From the NCBI GenBank assembly GCA_016793165.1, contig JAEULA010000009.1, forward strand, positions 1-56,882: 56,882 bases of DNA, written 5' to 3'. A model generated the notes under the pieces. The model was not told the DNA's origin. It did no database searches and saw nothing but the letters and a program-made list of their open reading frames with translations. Below are positions 16,518-24,797 of this stretch, in pieces (position 1 is the first letter of the stretch; each line of letters opens with the position of its first letter). The position numbers were made by a program, and so were the translations under genes. The DNA comes from Alphaproteobacteria bacterium. GTDB lineage: Bacteria > Pseudomonadota > Alphaproteobacteria > CACIAM-22H2.

Positions 16518-17354
16518 ATGAAATCCTTCCATCTGCATCTCGTTTCCGATTCGACCGGCGAGACGAATCTCGCCGTGGCGCGCGCCTGCCTGGTCCAGTT
16601 CGAGGACGTCGAGCCGATCGAGCATGTCTGGTCGATGATCCGCACGGAGCGCCAGGTCCAGAAGGTGGCCGTCGGCGTCGAGGCCAATCCCGGCGTGGTG
16701 CTGTTCACGCTCGTCGACGAGAAGATCCGCAACCAGCTGATCGAGGCCTGCCGGCCGCTCAAGGTGCCCTGCATCGCGGTGCTCGACCCGGTGCTCAACG
16801 CCTTCGGCGAGTATCTTCACGCGAAGGCAGGGCACAAGCCGGGACGCCAGCACCAGCTGGATGCCGACTATTTCGCGCGCATCGCGGCCATGGATTTCGC
16901 GATGACGCATGACGACGGCCAGGCGCTGAGCGACATCCACAAGGCCGACGTGATCCTGGTCGGGGTGTCGAGGTCGTCGAAGACGCCGACCTGCATCTAC
17001 ATCGCCAATCGCGGTCTCAAGGCCGCCAACGTGCCGCTGGTTCCCGGCATGGATCCGCCGCCCGAGCTCGATGCGCTCAAGCCGTTCGAGGAGGGCGGAC
17101 CGCTCGTGGTCGGATTGACCAACGATCCGACCGCGCTCGTGGCGGTTCGTCGCAATCGCCTGCGTCAGCTCAACGAGAACCGCGATACCGACTACACGAA
17201 CCTCGAGTCGGTGAAGAACGAGGTCCAGGCGGCACGCCGCCTGTTCACCGAGCGCGGCTGGCCGGTGCTGGAGACGTCGCGGCGATCGATCGAGGAGACG
17301 GCGGCCGCGATCCTCGCGATGCTGCACGATCGCGACGTGGCGGCGGCGCGGTGA
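16518..17354 (+). CDS. ppsR: Pyruvate,phosphate dikinase regulatory protein (PPSR/PDRP family)
   Basis: This 278-residue protein begins MKSFHLHLVSDSTGETN. It contains the P-loop-like motif GVSRSSKTPTCIYIANRGLKAANVPLVPG in the middle and ends with an RSIEETAAAIL helix, all typical of the DUF299 bifunctional kinase/phosphorylase family. It uses ADP to inactivate, and phosphate to reactivate, PPDK or PEP synthase by Thr phosphorylation. The ATG at 16518 is preferred over the in-frame GTG at 16512. Its homologue (RP001) flanks the origin next to hemE in Rickettsia and Caulobacter. Its stop overlaps the maf start (GTGA). Confidence 0.93.
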   Translation: MKSFHLHLVSDSTGETNLAVARACLVQFEDVEPIEHVWSMIRTERQVQKVAVGVEANPGVVLFTLVDEKIRNQLIEACRPLKVPCIAVLDPVLNAFGEYLHAKAGHKPGRQHQLDADYFARIAAMDFAMTHDDGQALSDIHKADVILVGVSRSSKTPTCIYIANRGLKAANVPLVPGMDPPPELDALKPFEEGGPLVVGLTNDPTALVAVRRNRLRQLNENRDTDYTNLESVKNEVQAARRLFTERGWPVLETSRRSIEETAAAILAMLHDRDVAAAR

Positions 17355-17980
17355 CCTCTCGGCTGCTGCGCGGCGGCGGTGCGGCACCCGCCGTGGTGCT
17401 GGCATCGGCCAGCCGGGCGCGCCGCACGATGCTGTCCAATGCCGGCGTCGTCGTGACGACCGACGCAGCCAACGTGGACGAGGACGAGGTCAAGCGCGCG
17501 ATGCGCGCCGATGGTGCGGGCGTCGACGCCACGGCCGAGATGCTGGCGGAGGTCAAGGCGATCCGCGTGTCGTGGCGTCATCCCGGCGCGCTCGTGATCG
17601 GCGCCGATCAGATGCTCGAGTGCGACGGGGTCTCCTTCGACAAGCCGCGCGATCAGGACGAGGCCGCGACGCGGCTGCGCGCCCTGTCGGGCCGCACGCA
17701 TCGCCTGGTGAGCGCGGTCGTGGTGGCGCGCGACGGGCAGCGCCTCTGGCACGATGTCGACACAGCGCGACTGACGATGCGCGCGCTGTCGGAGCCGTTC
17801 ATCGCCGCCTATCTCGCGGCGCTCGGCGACGACGCGCTGAGCTCGGTCGGGTCCTATCAGCTCGAGGGTCTCGGCGCCCAGCTCTTCACCCGGGTCGAAG
17901 GCGACTTCTTCACGGTGCTGGGCATGCCGTTGTTGCCGCTGCTCGGATTCCTGCGCGCGCACGACGTCGTTCCCGCGTAG
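17351..17980 (+). CDS. maf: Maf/Ham1-fold nucleoside triphosphate pyrophosphatase
   Basis: This 209-residue protein has the Maf signature LASASRARRTMLSNAGV near the N-terminus. It also has ALVIGADQMLECDG with the catalytic-base Asp region, FDKPRDQDEAATRLRALSGRTHRLVSAVVV and VGSYQLEGLGAQLFTRVEGDFFTVLGMPLLPLL. Maf proteins hydrolyse non-canonical or modified nucleoside triphosphates to monophosphates. The start is GTG (17351), sharing GTGA with the ppsR stop. In the canonical alphaproteobacterial cluster maf is followed by aroE, coaE and dnaQ. Here it is followed by an oppositely oriented hydratase gene, with coaE-dnaQ about 6.6 kb away on the other side of hemE. Confidence 0.93.
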   Translation: MTSRLLRGGGAAPAVVLASASRARRTMLSNAGVVVTTDAANVDEDEVKRAMRADGAGVDATAEMLAEVKAIRVSWRHPGALVIGADQMLECDGVSFDKPRDQDEAATRLRALSGRTHRLVSAVVVARDGQRLWHDVDTARLTMRALSEPFIAAYLAALGDDALSSVGSYQLEGLGAQLFTRVEGDFFTVLGMPLLPLLGFLRAHDVVPA

Positions 17981-18054
17981 CCGGGCCACGGGCAGCTGCT
18001 TCGCTGCGGTGGCAGCCGGGTCGAGGGCGCGATGGCGGACCAGTCCGCGTCAGC

Positions 18055-18867
18055 TCAGAGCACGGTGATCGACACCTCGGCGAGGCGGTCGAGGTGGAAC
18101 TGCGCATCCTGACCGGCGCCGATGATCTTGGTCGGGATGATCGCGCCGGTCGCGACCCAATCGCCCGCGCGCAGATGCGCGCCGCGCCGCGGCAGCTCGT
18201 TGGCAAGCCAGGTCAGCGCATCGAGCGGATGGCCCATGACGTCGCGGCCGAAGCCGTCCGCCGTCCAGACCCCCTGGAACCGGAGGCGGCCGCGCAGGCG
18301 CGGCAGGTTGAGCCGGTCCCAGCCGGCGATCATCGGCCCGAGGATGAGGCCGCCGTTCCAGACGTTCTCAGCGATGAGCTGCAGGGCGCCGACGCGCGTG
18401 ACGTCGTTGGCGCCGCGATCTTCGATGAGCTCGATCACCGGCGCGCAGACGCCGATCGCCCGCTGCACGACCTCGCGGCCATAGGGCGCGCCTTGCGGCG
18501 GCAAGGTGCGGCTCATCCGGAAGGCGAGGTGGCATTCGATGCCGAGACGCACGAAGTCGCGGGCGCGGACCCGCGCCGGCGACTGGTAGATCGTCGCTTC
18601 GAAGATCGCGCCGACGATCGGGCTGTCGGCACGCAGAAGCGTCTGCATCGTCGGGGATGCCAGCCCGATCTTCCAGCCGATGACGGGGCCGCGGACCTCG
18701 ACCAGGCGCTCGCGCATCAGCACCTGCATGGCATAGGCTTCTTCTGCGCTCTGCGGCTGGCAATCCGGCGGCAGCGGGGCCCAGCGTTCGCGCCGGTCGC
18801 GCCACAGTCGATCGACCGCACCGAGCACGCGATTTGCAGCGTCGAGGTTGTGGACGGGTGCCGCCAT
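18055..18867 (-). CDS. 2-keto-4-pentenoate hydratase-family protein
   Basis: This protein of about 270 residues belongs to the fumarylacetoacetase/2-hydroxypent-2,4-dienoate hydratase superfamily. The visible motifs are VRGPVIGWKIGLASPTMQTLL, IECHLAFRMSR (the metal-binding E-x-H/E region), CAPVIELIEDRGAND, IAENVWNGGLILGP, and near the end MGHPLDALTWLANELPRRGAHLRAGDWVATGA. Members hydrate 2-hydroxypentadienoate in aromatic meta-cleavage or decarboxylate 2-oxo acids. No other aromatic-degradation gene is nearby, so the substrate is open. The start is set at ATG 18867 (MAAPVHNLDAANRVL), because the 25 extra upstream residues to 18942 look unrelated. It is convergent with maf. Confidence 0.87.
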   Translation of the reverse strand: MAAPVHNLDAANRVLGAVDRLWRDRRERWAPLPPDCQPQSAEEAYAMQVLMRERLVEVRGPVIGWKIGLASPTMQTLLRADSPIVGAIFEATIYQSPARVRARDFVRLGIECHLAFRMSRTLPPQGAPYGREVVQRAIGVCAPVIELIEDRGANDVTRVGALQLIAENVWNGGLILGPMIAGWDRLNLPRLRGRLRFQGVWTADGFGRDVMGHPLDALTWLANELPRRGAHLRAGDWVATGAIIPTKIIGAGQDAQFHLDRLAEVSITVL

Positions 18868-18953
18868 CGTTTCAGGCGATCCGGACGACGGCGACAGGCC
18901 TGCGGCAGGCGAGTGCCGCGCCGACGATGGTGCAAGGCTCAACCAACGGACTC

Positions 18954-19373
18954 ATGACCCGTCGCCATCGATCCTTCGTACTCCGAGGCCGCCGCGCGGC
19001 GGCGGCGTCCATCGCCGCCGGAGTTGCGCTGATCTGCGTGTATTTACCGGATGTTAGTCATGCCGCAAGCGATCCACCGCCTCTGCCACCAGAAGTAGAA
19101 ATCGGATCGCGCGTGATCGTGCCGCCATTGGCACCCGTGGCGCCGAGCGGAAGCGGCAGGGGAATCAGAAGCTCCGCCGCGGCGCCCGCCCGGAAGACCG
19201 ATCCGCGGCACGACACGGAAATCGGCAAGCCTCGGGAGTCCGAGGCGCGCCGCCCGGCACCGTCCGGCGCGAGGCGATCGGGAACATCGAGCCGCGAATC
19301 GCCGGAGGCCGAAGCAGCACCTTACGGGGGCTTCGGCCTCCAGTTCGACCGCGAGCGCTTCGGGCGGCGTTAG
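18954..19373 (+). CDS. Secreted low-complexity protein of unknown function
   Basis: This 139-residue product has a basic, Arg-rich N-terminus and a hydrophobic stretch (AAAASIAAGVALICVYL) ending SHAASD, which looks like a signal peptide or a signal anchor. The remainder is rich in Pro, Ser, Ala and Arg, with no recognisable domain, and ends YGGFGLQFDRERFGRR. Several upstream in-frame starts exist; ATG 18954 places the signal at the N-terminus. Its 3' end overlaps the 3' end of the convergent ridA-like gene by four bases. No family is recognised, and the function cannot be inferred from context. Confidence 0.55.
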   Translation: MTRRHRSFVLRGRRAAAASIAAGVALICVYLPDVSHAASDPPPLPPEVEIGSRVIVPPLAPVAPSGSGRGIRSSAAAPARKTDPRHDTEIGKPRESEARRPAPSGARRSGTSSRESPEAEAAPYGGFGLQFDRERFGRR

Positions 19374-19774
19374 CGCCGCTTCTTCGCCTTCGCCTTGGGC
19401 TTGGCCTTGGGCTTCGCGCCCACCGCGGCGACCACTGCGATCTCGACCTTGTACTGCGGCGCGGCCAGCTTGGCCTCGACCGTCGCGCGAGCCGGGCCGC
19501 AATCGGGCGCCACCCAGGTGTCCCACACGCTGTTCATCTCGGCCCAGGTCGAGATGTCCGTCAGCCAGATGTTGGCGGAAACGAGGCGCGACTTGTCCGA
19601 GCCGACCGCGGCAAGCAGCTCGTCGAGCTGACGCGTGATCTGGCGGGTCTGCTCCGCGACGGTCGGCCCCGGATTGGCGGCGACCTGGCCGGCGAGATAG
19701 GCGACGCCGTTGACGACGACGGCCTGGCTCATGCGGGTGCCCGGCTTGTGACGCTTGATGGTCGGATTCGGCAT
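19370..19774 (-). CDS. RidA/YjgF-family protein with Lys/Ala-rich tail
   Basis: This 134-residue protein has the RidA fold pattern: MSQAVVVNGVAYLAGQVAANPGPTVAEQTRQ, LLAAVGSDKSRLVSANIWLTDIS, and the C-terminal signature CGPARATVEAKLAAPQYKVEI, where the Arg of PARATVE is the catalytic Arg of true imine deaminases. RidA proteins hydrolyse reactive enamine/imine intermediates. The last 16 residues (GAKPKAKPKAKAKKRR) form a basic low-complexity tail not found in ordinary RidA. GGGGAGAACACC just before ATG 19774 supports that start over the longer frame to 19804. Confidence 0.88.
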   Translation of the reverse strand: MPNPTIKRHKPGTRMSQAVVVNGVAYLAGQVAANPGPTVAEQTRQITRQLDELLAAVGSDKSRLVSANIWLTDISTWAEMNSVWDTWVAPDCGPARATVEAKLAAPQYKVEIAVVAAVGAKPKAKPKAKAKKRR

Positions 19775-19871
19775 GGTGTTCTCCCCTCGGATTTCCGATT
19801 GCACGCGACTATAAGCGAGGCGCCATCGGGCCGCCTAGCTCTTGCCAAGATGCGATGCTAAAGCGCGCGCC

Positions 19872-21944
19872 GTGGCGAAACAGCGCACTCCCCGCCGGGA
19901 CTCCGATCGCGTCGAACCTCATTTCGGCTCCTCCGGCGAACGCGCGCCGCGCGGCCGGAAGGCCGCCGCCGCATCTCCCGACGACCCTTCTCCCAAGCGC
20001 CGCCGGTCGCGCCGCCGCTGGCCCTGGGTGCTGGCGAGATGGTGCCTGATCCTCGCGATCTGGGCCTCGGTCGCAGTCGGGCTCGTCGTCGGGTGGTATG
20101 CCCTGAGACTGCCCGACGTCAGCGGCATCGCGAGCTTCGATCGCCGACCGAGCATCACCTTCGTCGGTGCCGACGGCCAGGTGCTCGGCACCACCGGCGA
20201 TCTCTATGCCGGAGCGGTGCAGCTCGACGAGCTGCCGCAGCATCTCGTGCTCGCGCTGCTCGCGACCGAAGATCGTCGCTTCTACAGCCATTTCGGCATC
20301 GACGTGTTCGGCCTGGCACGCGCGGTCTACGTCAACCTCCGCGCCGGCCGCCTCGTCCAGGGCGGCAGCACGATCACGCAGCAGCTGGCGAAAAACGTCT
20401 TCCTGACGCATGAGCGGACGCTCGATCGCAAGATCCAGGAGACTCTCCTCGCTCTGTGGCTCGAGCGGCACTTCACCAAGGATCAGATCCTCACGATCTA
20501 CCTGAACCGCATCTATCTCGGCGCCGCGACCTACGGCGTCGAGGCCGCGGCGCAGCGCTATTTCGGCAAGTCGGCGCGGCGGCTCAATCCGCACGAGGCG
20601 GCCGTGATCGTGGGCCTGCTGAAGGCGCCGTCGCGCTACGCGCCGACCGCGAGCGCCGAGCGGGCGCGTCAGCGCGCGGCCGAGGTGCTCGACAATCTCG
20701 CGGAGGCGGGCTTCGCCAAGCGCGTCGACGTCGAGGCCGCCAAGAAGCTGCCCTTCGGCACGCCGTCGATCTCGCCGGCGCTGCGCTCCGCGCGCTATTT
20801 CACCGACTGGCTCGCCGACCAGGTGTCCGGCTATGTCGGCTATATCGACCGCGACCTGGTGGTGCGCACCACGCTGGATCCTCGGCTGCAGCGCGCGGCC
20901 GAGGCGGCGATCGTCGAGACTCTCTCGCGCGAGGGCGTCAAGGCGGAGGCCGAACAGGGCGCGCTGATCGCGCTGTCGCCCGACGGCGCCGTGCGCGCGA
21001 TGGTCGGCGGCCGCGACTATGCGGAAAGCCAGTTCAACCGCGCGACCGTGGCGCTGCGCCAGCCCGGATCCTCGTTCAAGACCTTCGTCTATCTGGCGGC
21101 GATCGAGCAGGGCCTTGGCGCCGAGGACCGGATCTCCGATGCGCCGGTGACGATCGGGGACTGGAGCCCACGCAACTACGAGGGCGAGGCGGGCCGCGGC
21201 GAGATCACGCTGCGCGACGCCTTCGCGCGCTCGGTCAACACCGCCACGGTGCGGCTGGCGCAGCGCGTCGGCATCGACCGGATCATCGCCACCGCGCGGC
21301 GCAACGGCGTCGTGTCGCCGCTGCGCCGCGACCTGGCGACGTCGCTCGGCGCCTCGGAGGTGACGCTGCTCGAGCTGACCGGGGCCTATGCGCCGTTCGC
21401 CAATGGCGGGATGGCGGTGGAGCCGCACGCGATCTCGGAGATCCGCGACGCCAGCGATCGCATCGTCTATCGCCGCAGCGGTTCGGGCGCGGAGCGCGTC
21501 GTCTCGCGCGTCGCGCTTGCCGCGATGCAGGACCTGTTCCGCGCGGTGATCGAGCGCGGCACCGGCCGCGCGGCTGCGCTCGATCGACCGGCCGGGGGCA
21601 AGACCGGCACCAGCCAGGAATACCGGGACGCGTGGTTCGTCGGCTTCAGCGCGGAACTCGTCGCGGGCGTGTGGTTCGGCAACGACGATGCGACCGCGAT
21701 GAACAGGATCTCCGGAGGTTCGCTGCCGGCGCGGGCGTGGAAGCAGTTCATGGCCGAAGCGACCAAAGGCCTGCCGCCGCGCCCGATACCAGGCGCCGTG
21801 GCGCCGAGCGCGCTCGACCAGCTTGTCGAAAGCATCATGGGCCGCAGCGACGAGCCGGCCCCTGCAAGCGCGCCGCCGCCCGTCCCCGCGCGCAACGGGC
21901 CGCGCCCGGCCAGCGGATTCCCGGACCTCAACCGGGGCAACTGA
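19872..21944 (+). CDS. Class A penicillin-binding protein (PBP1a-like, bifunctional)
   Basis: This protein of about 690 residues has a very basic cytoplasmic N-terminus (PKRRRSRRRWPW), one membrane helix (WCLILAIWASVAVGLVVGWYAL) and a glycosyltransferase-51 domain (ATEDRRFYSHFGIDVFGLARA, GGSTITQQLAKNVFL, NRIYLGAATYGVEAAAQRYFGKS). A transpeptidase domain follows with SSFK (active-site Ser, in RQPGSSFKTFVYLAA), the SVN motif (ARSVNTATVRL) and KTGTS (GGKTGTSQEYRDAWFVGF). It polymerises and cross-links peptidoglycan. The C-terminal 60 residues are Pro/Ala-rich. The start is uncertain: GTG 19872 is chosen, and an in-frame TTG lies at 19842. It stands alone, divergent from the ridA-like gene. Confidence 0.95.
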   Translation: MAKQRTPRRDSDRVEPHFGSSGERAPRGRKAAAASPDDPSPKRRRSRRRWPWVLARWCLILAIWASVAVGLVVGWYALRLPDVSGIASFDRRPSITFVGADGQVLGTTGDLYAGAVQLDELPQHLVLALLATEDRRFYSHFGIDVFGLARAVYVNLRAGRLVQGGSTITQQLAKNVFLTHERTLDRKIQETLLALWLERHFTKDQILTIYLNRIYLGAATYGVEAAAQRYFGKSARRLNPHEAAVIVGLLKAPSRYAPTASAERARQRAAEVLDNLAEAGFAKRVDVEAAKKLPFGTPSISPALRSARYFTDWLADQVSGYVGYIDRDLVVRTTLDPRLQRAAEAAIVETLSREGVKAEAEQGALIALSPDGAVRAMVGGRDYAESQFNRATVALRQPGSSFKTFVYLAAIEQGLGAEDRISDAPVTIGDWSPRNYEGEAGRGEITLRDAFARSVNTATVRLAQRVGIDRIIATARRNGVVSPLRRDLATSLGASEVTLLELTGAYAPFANGGMAVEPHAISEIRDASDRIVYRRSGSGAERVVSRVALAAMQDLFRAVIERGTGRAAALDRPAGGKTGTSQEYRDAWFVGFSAELVAGVWFGNDDATAMNRISGGSLPARAWKQFMAEATKGLPPRPIPGAVAPSALDQLVESIMGRSDEPAPASAPPPVPARNGPRPASGFPDLNRGN

Positions 21945-22087
21945 GCGGGCTTCGGCGGGCACGGCCTCCGCCGCGAATGTGGCGCGCCGGGCACTCCGCG
22001 CCGTGGACGCGCGTCGAGGCGACTTCTACGCTGCCCCGCACGTCGTGACCGCCCGTGCGGCCACGGGATCGGAGCGACAGCGGCACC

Positions 22088-22450
22088 ATGAGCGACTGGC
22101 GCAGCCGGTACGAAGACGCCGCCGACGAGGAAGCCGCGCGCTTCGCGCGGGCCACGGATCGGCAGCTGCTCGAAGCGGTCCGCAACGGCGCGACCGGCCA
22201 GTACTACACGGTCTGGCGCGCACTCGCGGCACGACGCGCCACGGCCGAGCTCTGCTGGCTGCTGTACGACTTGCTGAACAGCGACCGGCCGTATCTCGAG
22301 CGGTACCATTGCGCCGCAGCGCTGCTTCAGCTGTTGCATTGCGACGAGTTCGAGGCTGTCCAGCTGTCGGCCGGCTGGTCGACGGTTCCGGGAAACCTGG
22401 CCAGGCTGCGTCGGATCGTCGAGGCGGCCGTCGGACCGGCTGCGCGATAG
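22088..22450 (+). CDS. Hypothetical helical protein
   Basis: This 120-residue protein (MSDWRSRYEDAADEEAARFARATDRQLLEAV...) is predicted to be mostly alpha-helical, with a Cys/Leu-rich middle (AELCWLLYDLLNSDRPYLERYHCAAALLQLL) reminiscent of a HEAT-like helical pair. It has no signal peptide or membrane segment. I do not recognise a family. The internal ATG is preferred to the upstream start at 22055, with GGAG about a dozen bases before it. It lies between the class A PBP and a DMT transporter on the same strand, with gaps above 100 bases. Confidence 0.6.
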   Translation: MSDWRSRYEDAADEEAARFARATDRQLLEAVRNGATGQYYTVWRALAARRATAELCWLLYDLLNSDRPYLERYHCAAALLQLLHCDEFEAVQLSAGWSTVPGNLARLRRIVEAAVGPAAR

Positions 22451-22551
22451 CCCGTCGTCGAGTCCGAGTTGTGCCGGTCGGTGCGTGACAGGCCATCCGA
22501 GGAGCTGACATTTTCGGGCGGGAAGCCGATCCCCTTTCAAGCGGTGGATCG

Positions 22552-23529
22552 ATGCCGGCGACTGCCGAGCATCGTCGCCGGAGAAACACCGTGCGCGAGC
22601 CGCCGATCAGTTCGCCTTCACCGACGCCATCGCAAGCCGGCCTGGCTCTCGCCGCCGCGTGCTCCGCGGGATTCCTGTGGGGAACGGGCGCGCTCGTCGT
22701 CAACGTGCTGATCGGCACATACGGCTTCACGCCGGCGAACATTTCCTTCTGGCGATTTGCGGTCGGTGCGGCCGTTCTGCTCGCGGTGTTCGGCGCCGGG
22801 ATCCGTTGGGCCGTCCTGCGAACCGTCCTCGCGCGGCTGCTCGCCGCGGGCAGCGCGATGGCCGGCTACGTGCTGTGCTGGTTCCTCGGCATCGAACGGA
22901 TCGGCGCCGCGGTTCCGACCTTGATCGCCCTGTGCCTGCCGCCGGTGCTGGTCACGGTGGTCGCGCTGATCCGCGGCCGCGAACGGCTCGACGCGCGTCT
23001 CGTGGCCATCCTGTCGGCAGCCCTGATCGGAACCGTCCTGATCGTGTCGCGGCATGATGCCGAGTCCGGCGGCGCGAGCGCGCACGACCTGATCATCGGC
23101 ATCTCTTATGCCGTCGGCTCCGCGCTTCTTTATGCCGGCTTCTCTCTGGTCAGCGGGCGGATCTCCTCGGAGCTTGGCGCGGGCCGGGCCGCCGCTTGCC
23201 TGACGGTCGTCGCTGCGTTGGTCATGGGGCTGTCGACGCTGGTCCGGCCGCTCCACTGGCCGACCGGCGTGCCGCCGCAGGCCTGGTTCCTCTATCTGGG
23301 CGTCGTGACGGCCGCGCTGGCGCTGCTCGCGTTCAGCTGGGGCGCCGCGAGGTTGAGCCCGACGGCCCTGACCGTCGCCACGCTGGTCGAGCCGCTCACC
23401 GCGGTGACGCTGGCCGCGCTTCTGCTCGGCGAGCAGCTCGGCGCCGAGCAGTGGCTCGGGGGCGCGCTTCTGCTGCTGAGCCTGTGGTGGCTCGGCCGGC
23501 GCGTTGCCGTGCCGGCACAGCCGTCGTAG
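22552..23529 (+). CDS. EamA/DMT-superfamily transporter
   Basis: This protein of about 325 residues has ten predicted membrane helices in two repeats of five, the EamA arrangement. The first repeat starts GLALAAACSAGFLWGTGALVVNVL and has FWRFAVGAAVLL. The second has AVGSALLYAGFSLVSGRIS and a typical end, LSPTALTVATLVEPLTAVTLAALLLGEQLG. DMT exporters move amino acids, purines or drugs; the substrate is unknown. The first 20 residues are polar and the GTG at residue 14 is an alternative start. It is convergent with a Bcr/CflA-type exporter gene, 43 bases away. Confidence 0.88.
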   Translation: MPATAEHRRRRNTVREPPISSPSPTPSQAGLALAAACSAGFLWGTGALVVNVLIGTYGFTPANISFWRFAVGAAVLLAVFGAGIRWAVLRTVLARLLAAGSAMAGYVLCWFLGIERIGAAVPTLIALCLPPVLVTVVALIRGRERLDARLVAILSAALIGTVLIVSRHDAESGGASAHDLIIGISYAVGSALLYAGFSLVSGRISSELGAGRAAACLTVVAALVMGLSTLVRPLHWPTGVPPQAWFLYLGVVTAALALLAFSWGAARLSPTALTVATLVEPLTAVTLAALLLGEQLGAEQWLGGALLLLSLWWLGRRVAVPAQPS

Positions 23530-23572
23530 CGCGGCTCCGCTCGCGACCCCTGCCGACGCCGCTGCGCGCGAA

Positions 23573-24778
23573 TCACTTCCGCGCGGCGAGGAGGCGGAAG
23601 CCGAGCATCGATGCGATCGAGGCGAGAGCGATCGAGGCGGCCATCGGCACCGGCGTGCCGTCGTGGAAATGGCCGACCAGCGCGCCGACGACGGCCGCGC
23701 AGGCCGTCTGCAGGAATCCGAGCAGCGCCGAGGCGGCGCCGGCCTTTTCGGGATAGGGGCCGATCGAACCCGCCTGCGCCGTGGGGATGCAGATTCCGAA
23801 CCCGATCGTGAAAATGGCGACGGCGAGGGTCAGCAGAGGGGCCGTCGCGTCGCCGGGCGCGAGCACATGGGTCGCGGCGACGGCAAGGCCGGCGAGACCG
23901 CCCAGCGTCATCACGAGGCCGGACCAGGAGAGCGTGCCGTCGATGCCGAGACGCGGCACCAGCATGGCGGCGGCGCGCGTGCCGAGGAAATAGCCGAACA
24001 CGGCGAAGGCGAAGACGAAGCCGTAGGTCTGCGGCCGAAGCCCGAGCACGTCGATGAACACGAAGGACGAGCCGGAGATGAACGAGAACAGCGCGCAATA
24101 GCCGAAGGCGGTCGCGAGCGCGTAGCGCATGTAGCTGCGCGAGCCCAGGAAGCCGAGGAAATTGGACATGATGCGCGCGGGGCGCAGTGCCTGGGGGTCG
24201 CGCATCGCATTGGTTTCCGGCAGGCGAAGCGCGACCGCGGCGAAGAGCGTGCCGCCGAACAGGGTCAGGATCGCGAAGTTCCAGCGCCATCCGACGCTCG
24301 CCTCGACGAAGCCGCCGAGGATCGGGCCGACGGCGGGCATCACCGACATCGCCGATGCGACCAGTGCCAGGGTCCTGGCGAGCTGCGGGCCATGGTGCAC
24401 ATCGCGCAGCACGGCGCGCCCGACCACGATGCCGGCGCAGGCGCCGATCGCCTGCGCCACGCGCAACGCGACCAGCACGTCGATCGACGCCGCGAAGGCG
24501 CAGCCGATCGAGGCGAGGGTGTAGAGCAGCGTGCCGCCGGCCAGCACGGGCCGCCGCCCGAAGCGGTCCGAAAGGGGTCCCATCGCGAGCTGGCCGAAGG
24601 CGATGCCGACGAGGAAGGCCGATAGCGTCAGCTGCGTGTCGGCGACGCTCACGCGCAGGTCGCGGGCGATGGCCGGCAGCGACGGCAGATACAGATCCGT
24701 CGAGATCGCCATCATCGCGACGAGGCCGACGATCATCGCGGTCGTCGGCGCGGAATCCGGAGCGAAGCGCCTGGTCAC
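23573..24778 (-). CDS. Bcr/CflA-family multidrug efflux MFS transporter
   Basis: This 401-residue protein has 12 predicted membrane helices. It shows the signatures of the Bcr/CflA drug:H+ antiporter group: MAISTDLYLPSLPAIARDL in helix 1, LSAFLVGIAFGQLAMGPLSDRFGRRPVLAGG (motif A loop), VALRVAQAIGACAGIVVGRAVLRD and MPAVGPILGGFVEASVGWRWNF. It starts with GTG directly after the upstream peptidase-like gene (20-base gap), so they probably share a transcript. Substrate range cannot be judged from sequence. Confidence 0.92.
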   Translation of the reverse strand: MTRRFAPDSAPTTAMIVGLVAMMAISTDLYLPSLPAIARDLRVSVADTQLTLSAFLVGIAFGQLAMGPLSDRFGRRPVLAGGTLLYTLASIGCAFAASIDVLVALRVAQAIGACAGIVVGRAVLRDVHHGPQLARTLALVASAMSVMPAVGPILGGFVEASVGWRWNFAILTLFGGTLFAAVALRLPETNAMRDPQALRPARIMSNFLGFLGSRSYMRYALATAFGYCALFSFISGSSFVFIDVLGLRPQTYGFVFAFAVFGYFLGTRAAAMLVPRLGIDGTLSWSGLVMTLGGLAGLAVAATHVLAPGDATAPLLTLAVAIFTIGFGICIPTAQAGSIGPYPEKAGAASALLGFLQTACAAVVGALVGHFHDGTPVPMAASIALASIASMLGFRLLAARK

Positions 24779-24797
24779 GAGGCGGCGCGGTGGCGGC

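Noticed and set aside
17981..18054. Intrinsic terminator between maf and the hydratase gene
   Set aside because: Short inverted repeats exist (for example GCGGAC-CA-GTCCGC) but none has a T-run or a stable loop, so no terminator is claimed.
18954..19373. Tat signal in the low-complexity secreted protein
   Set aside because: Arg pairs are present, but the twin-arginine consensus (S/T-R-R-x-F-L-K) is not met closely enough.
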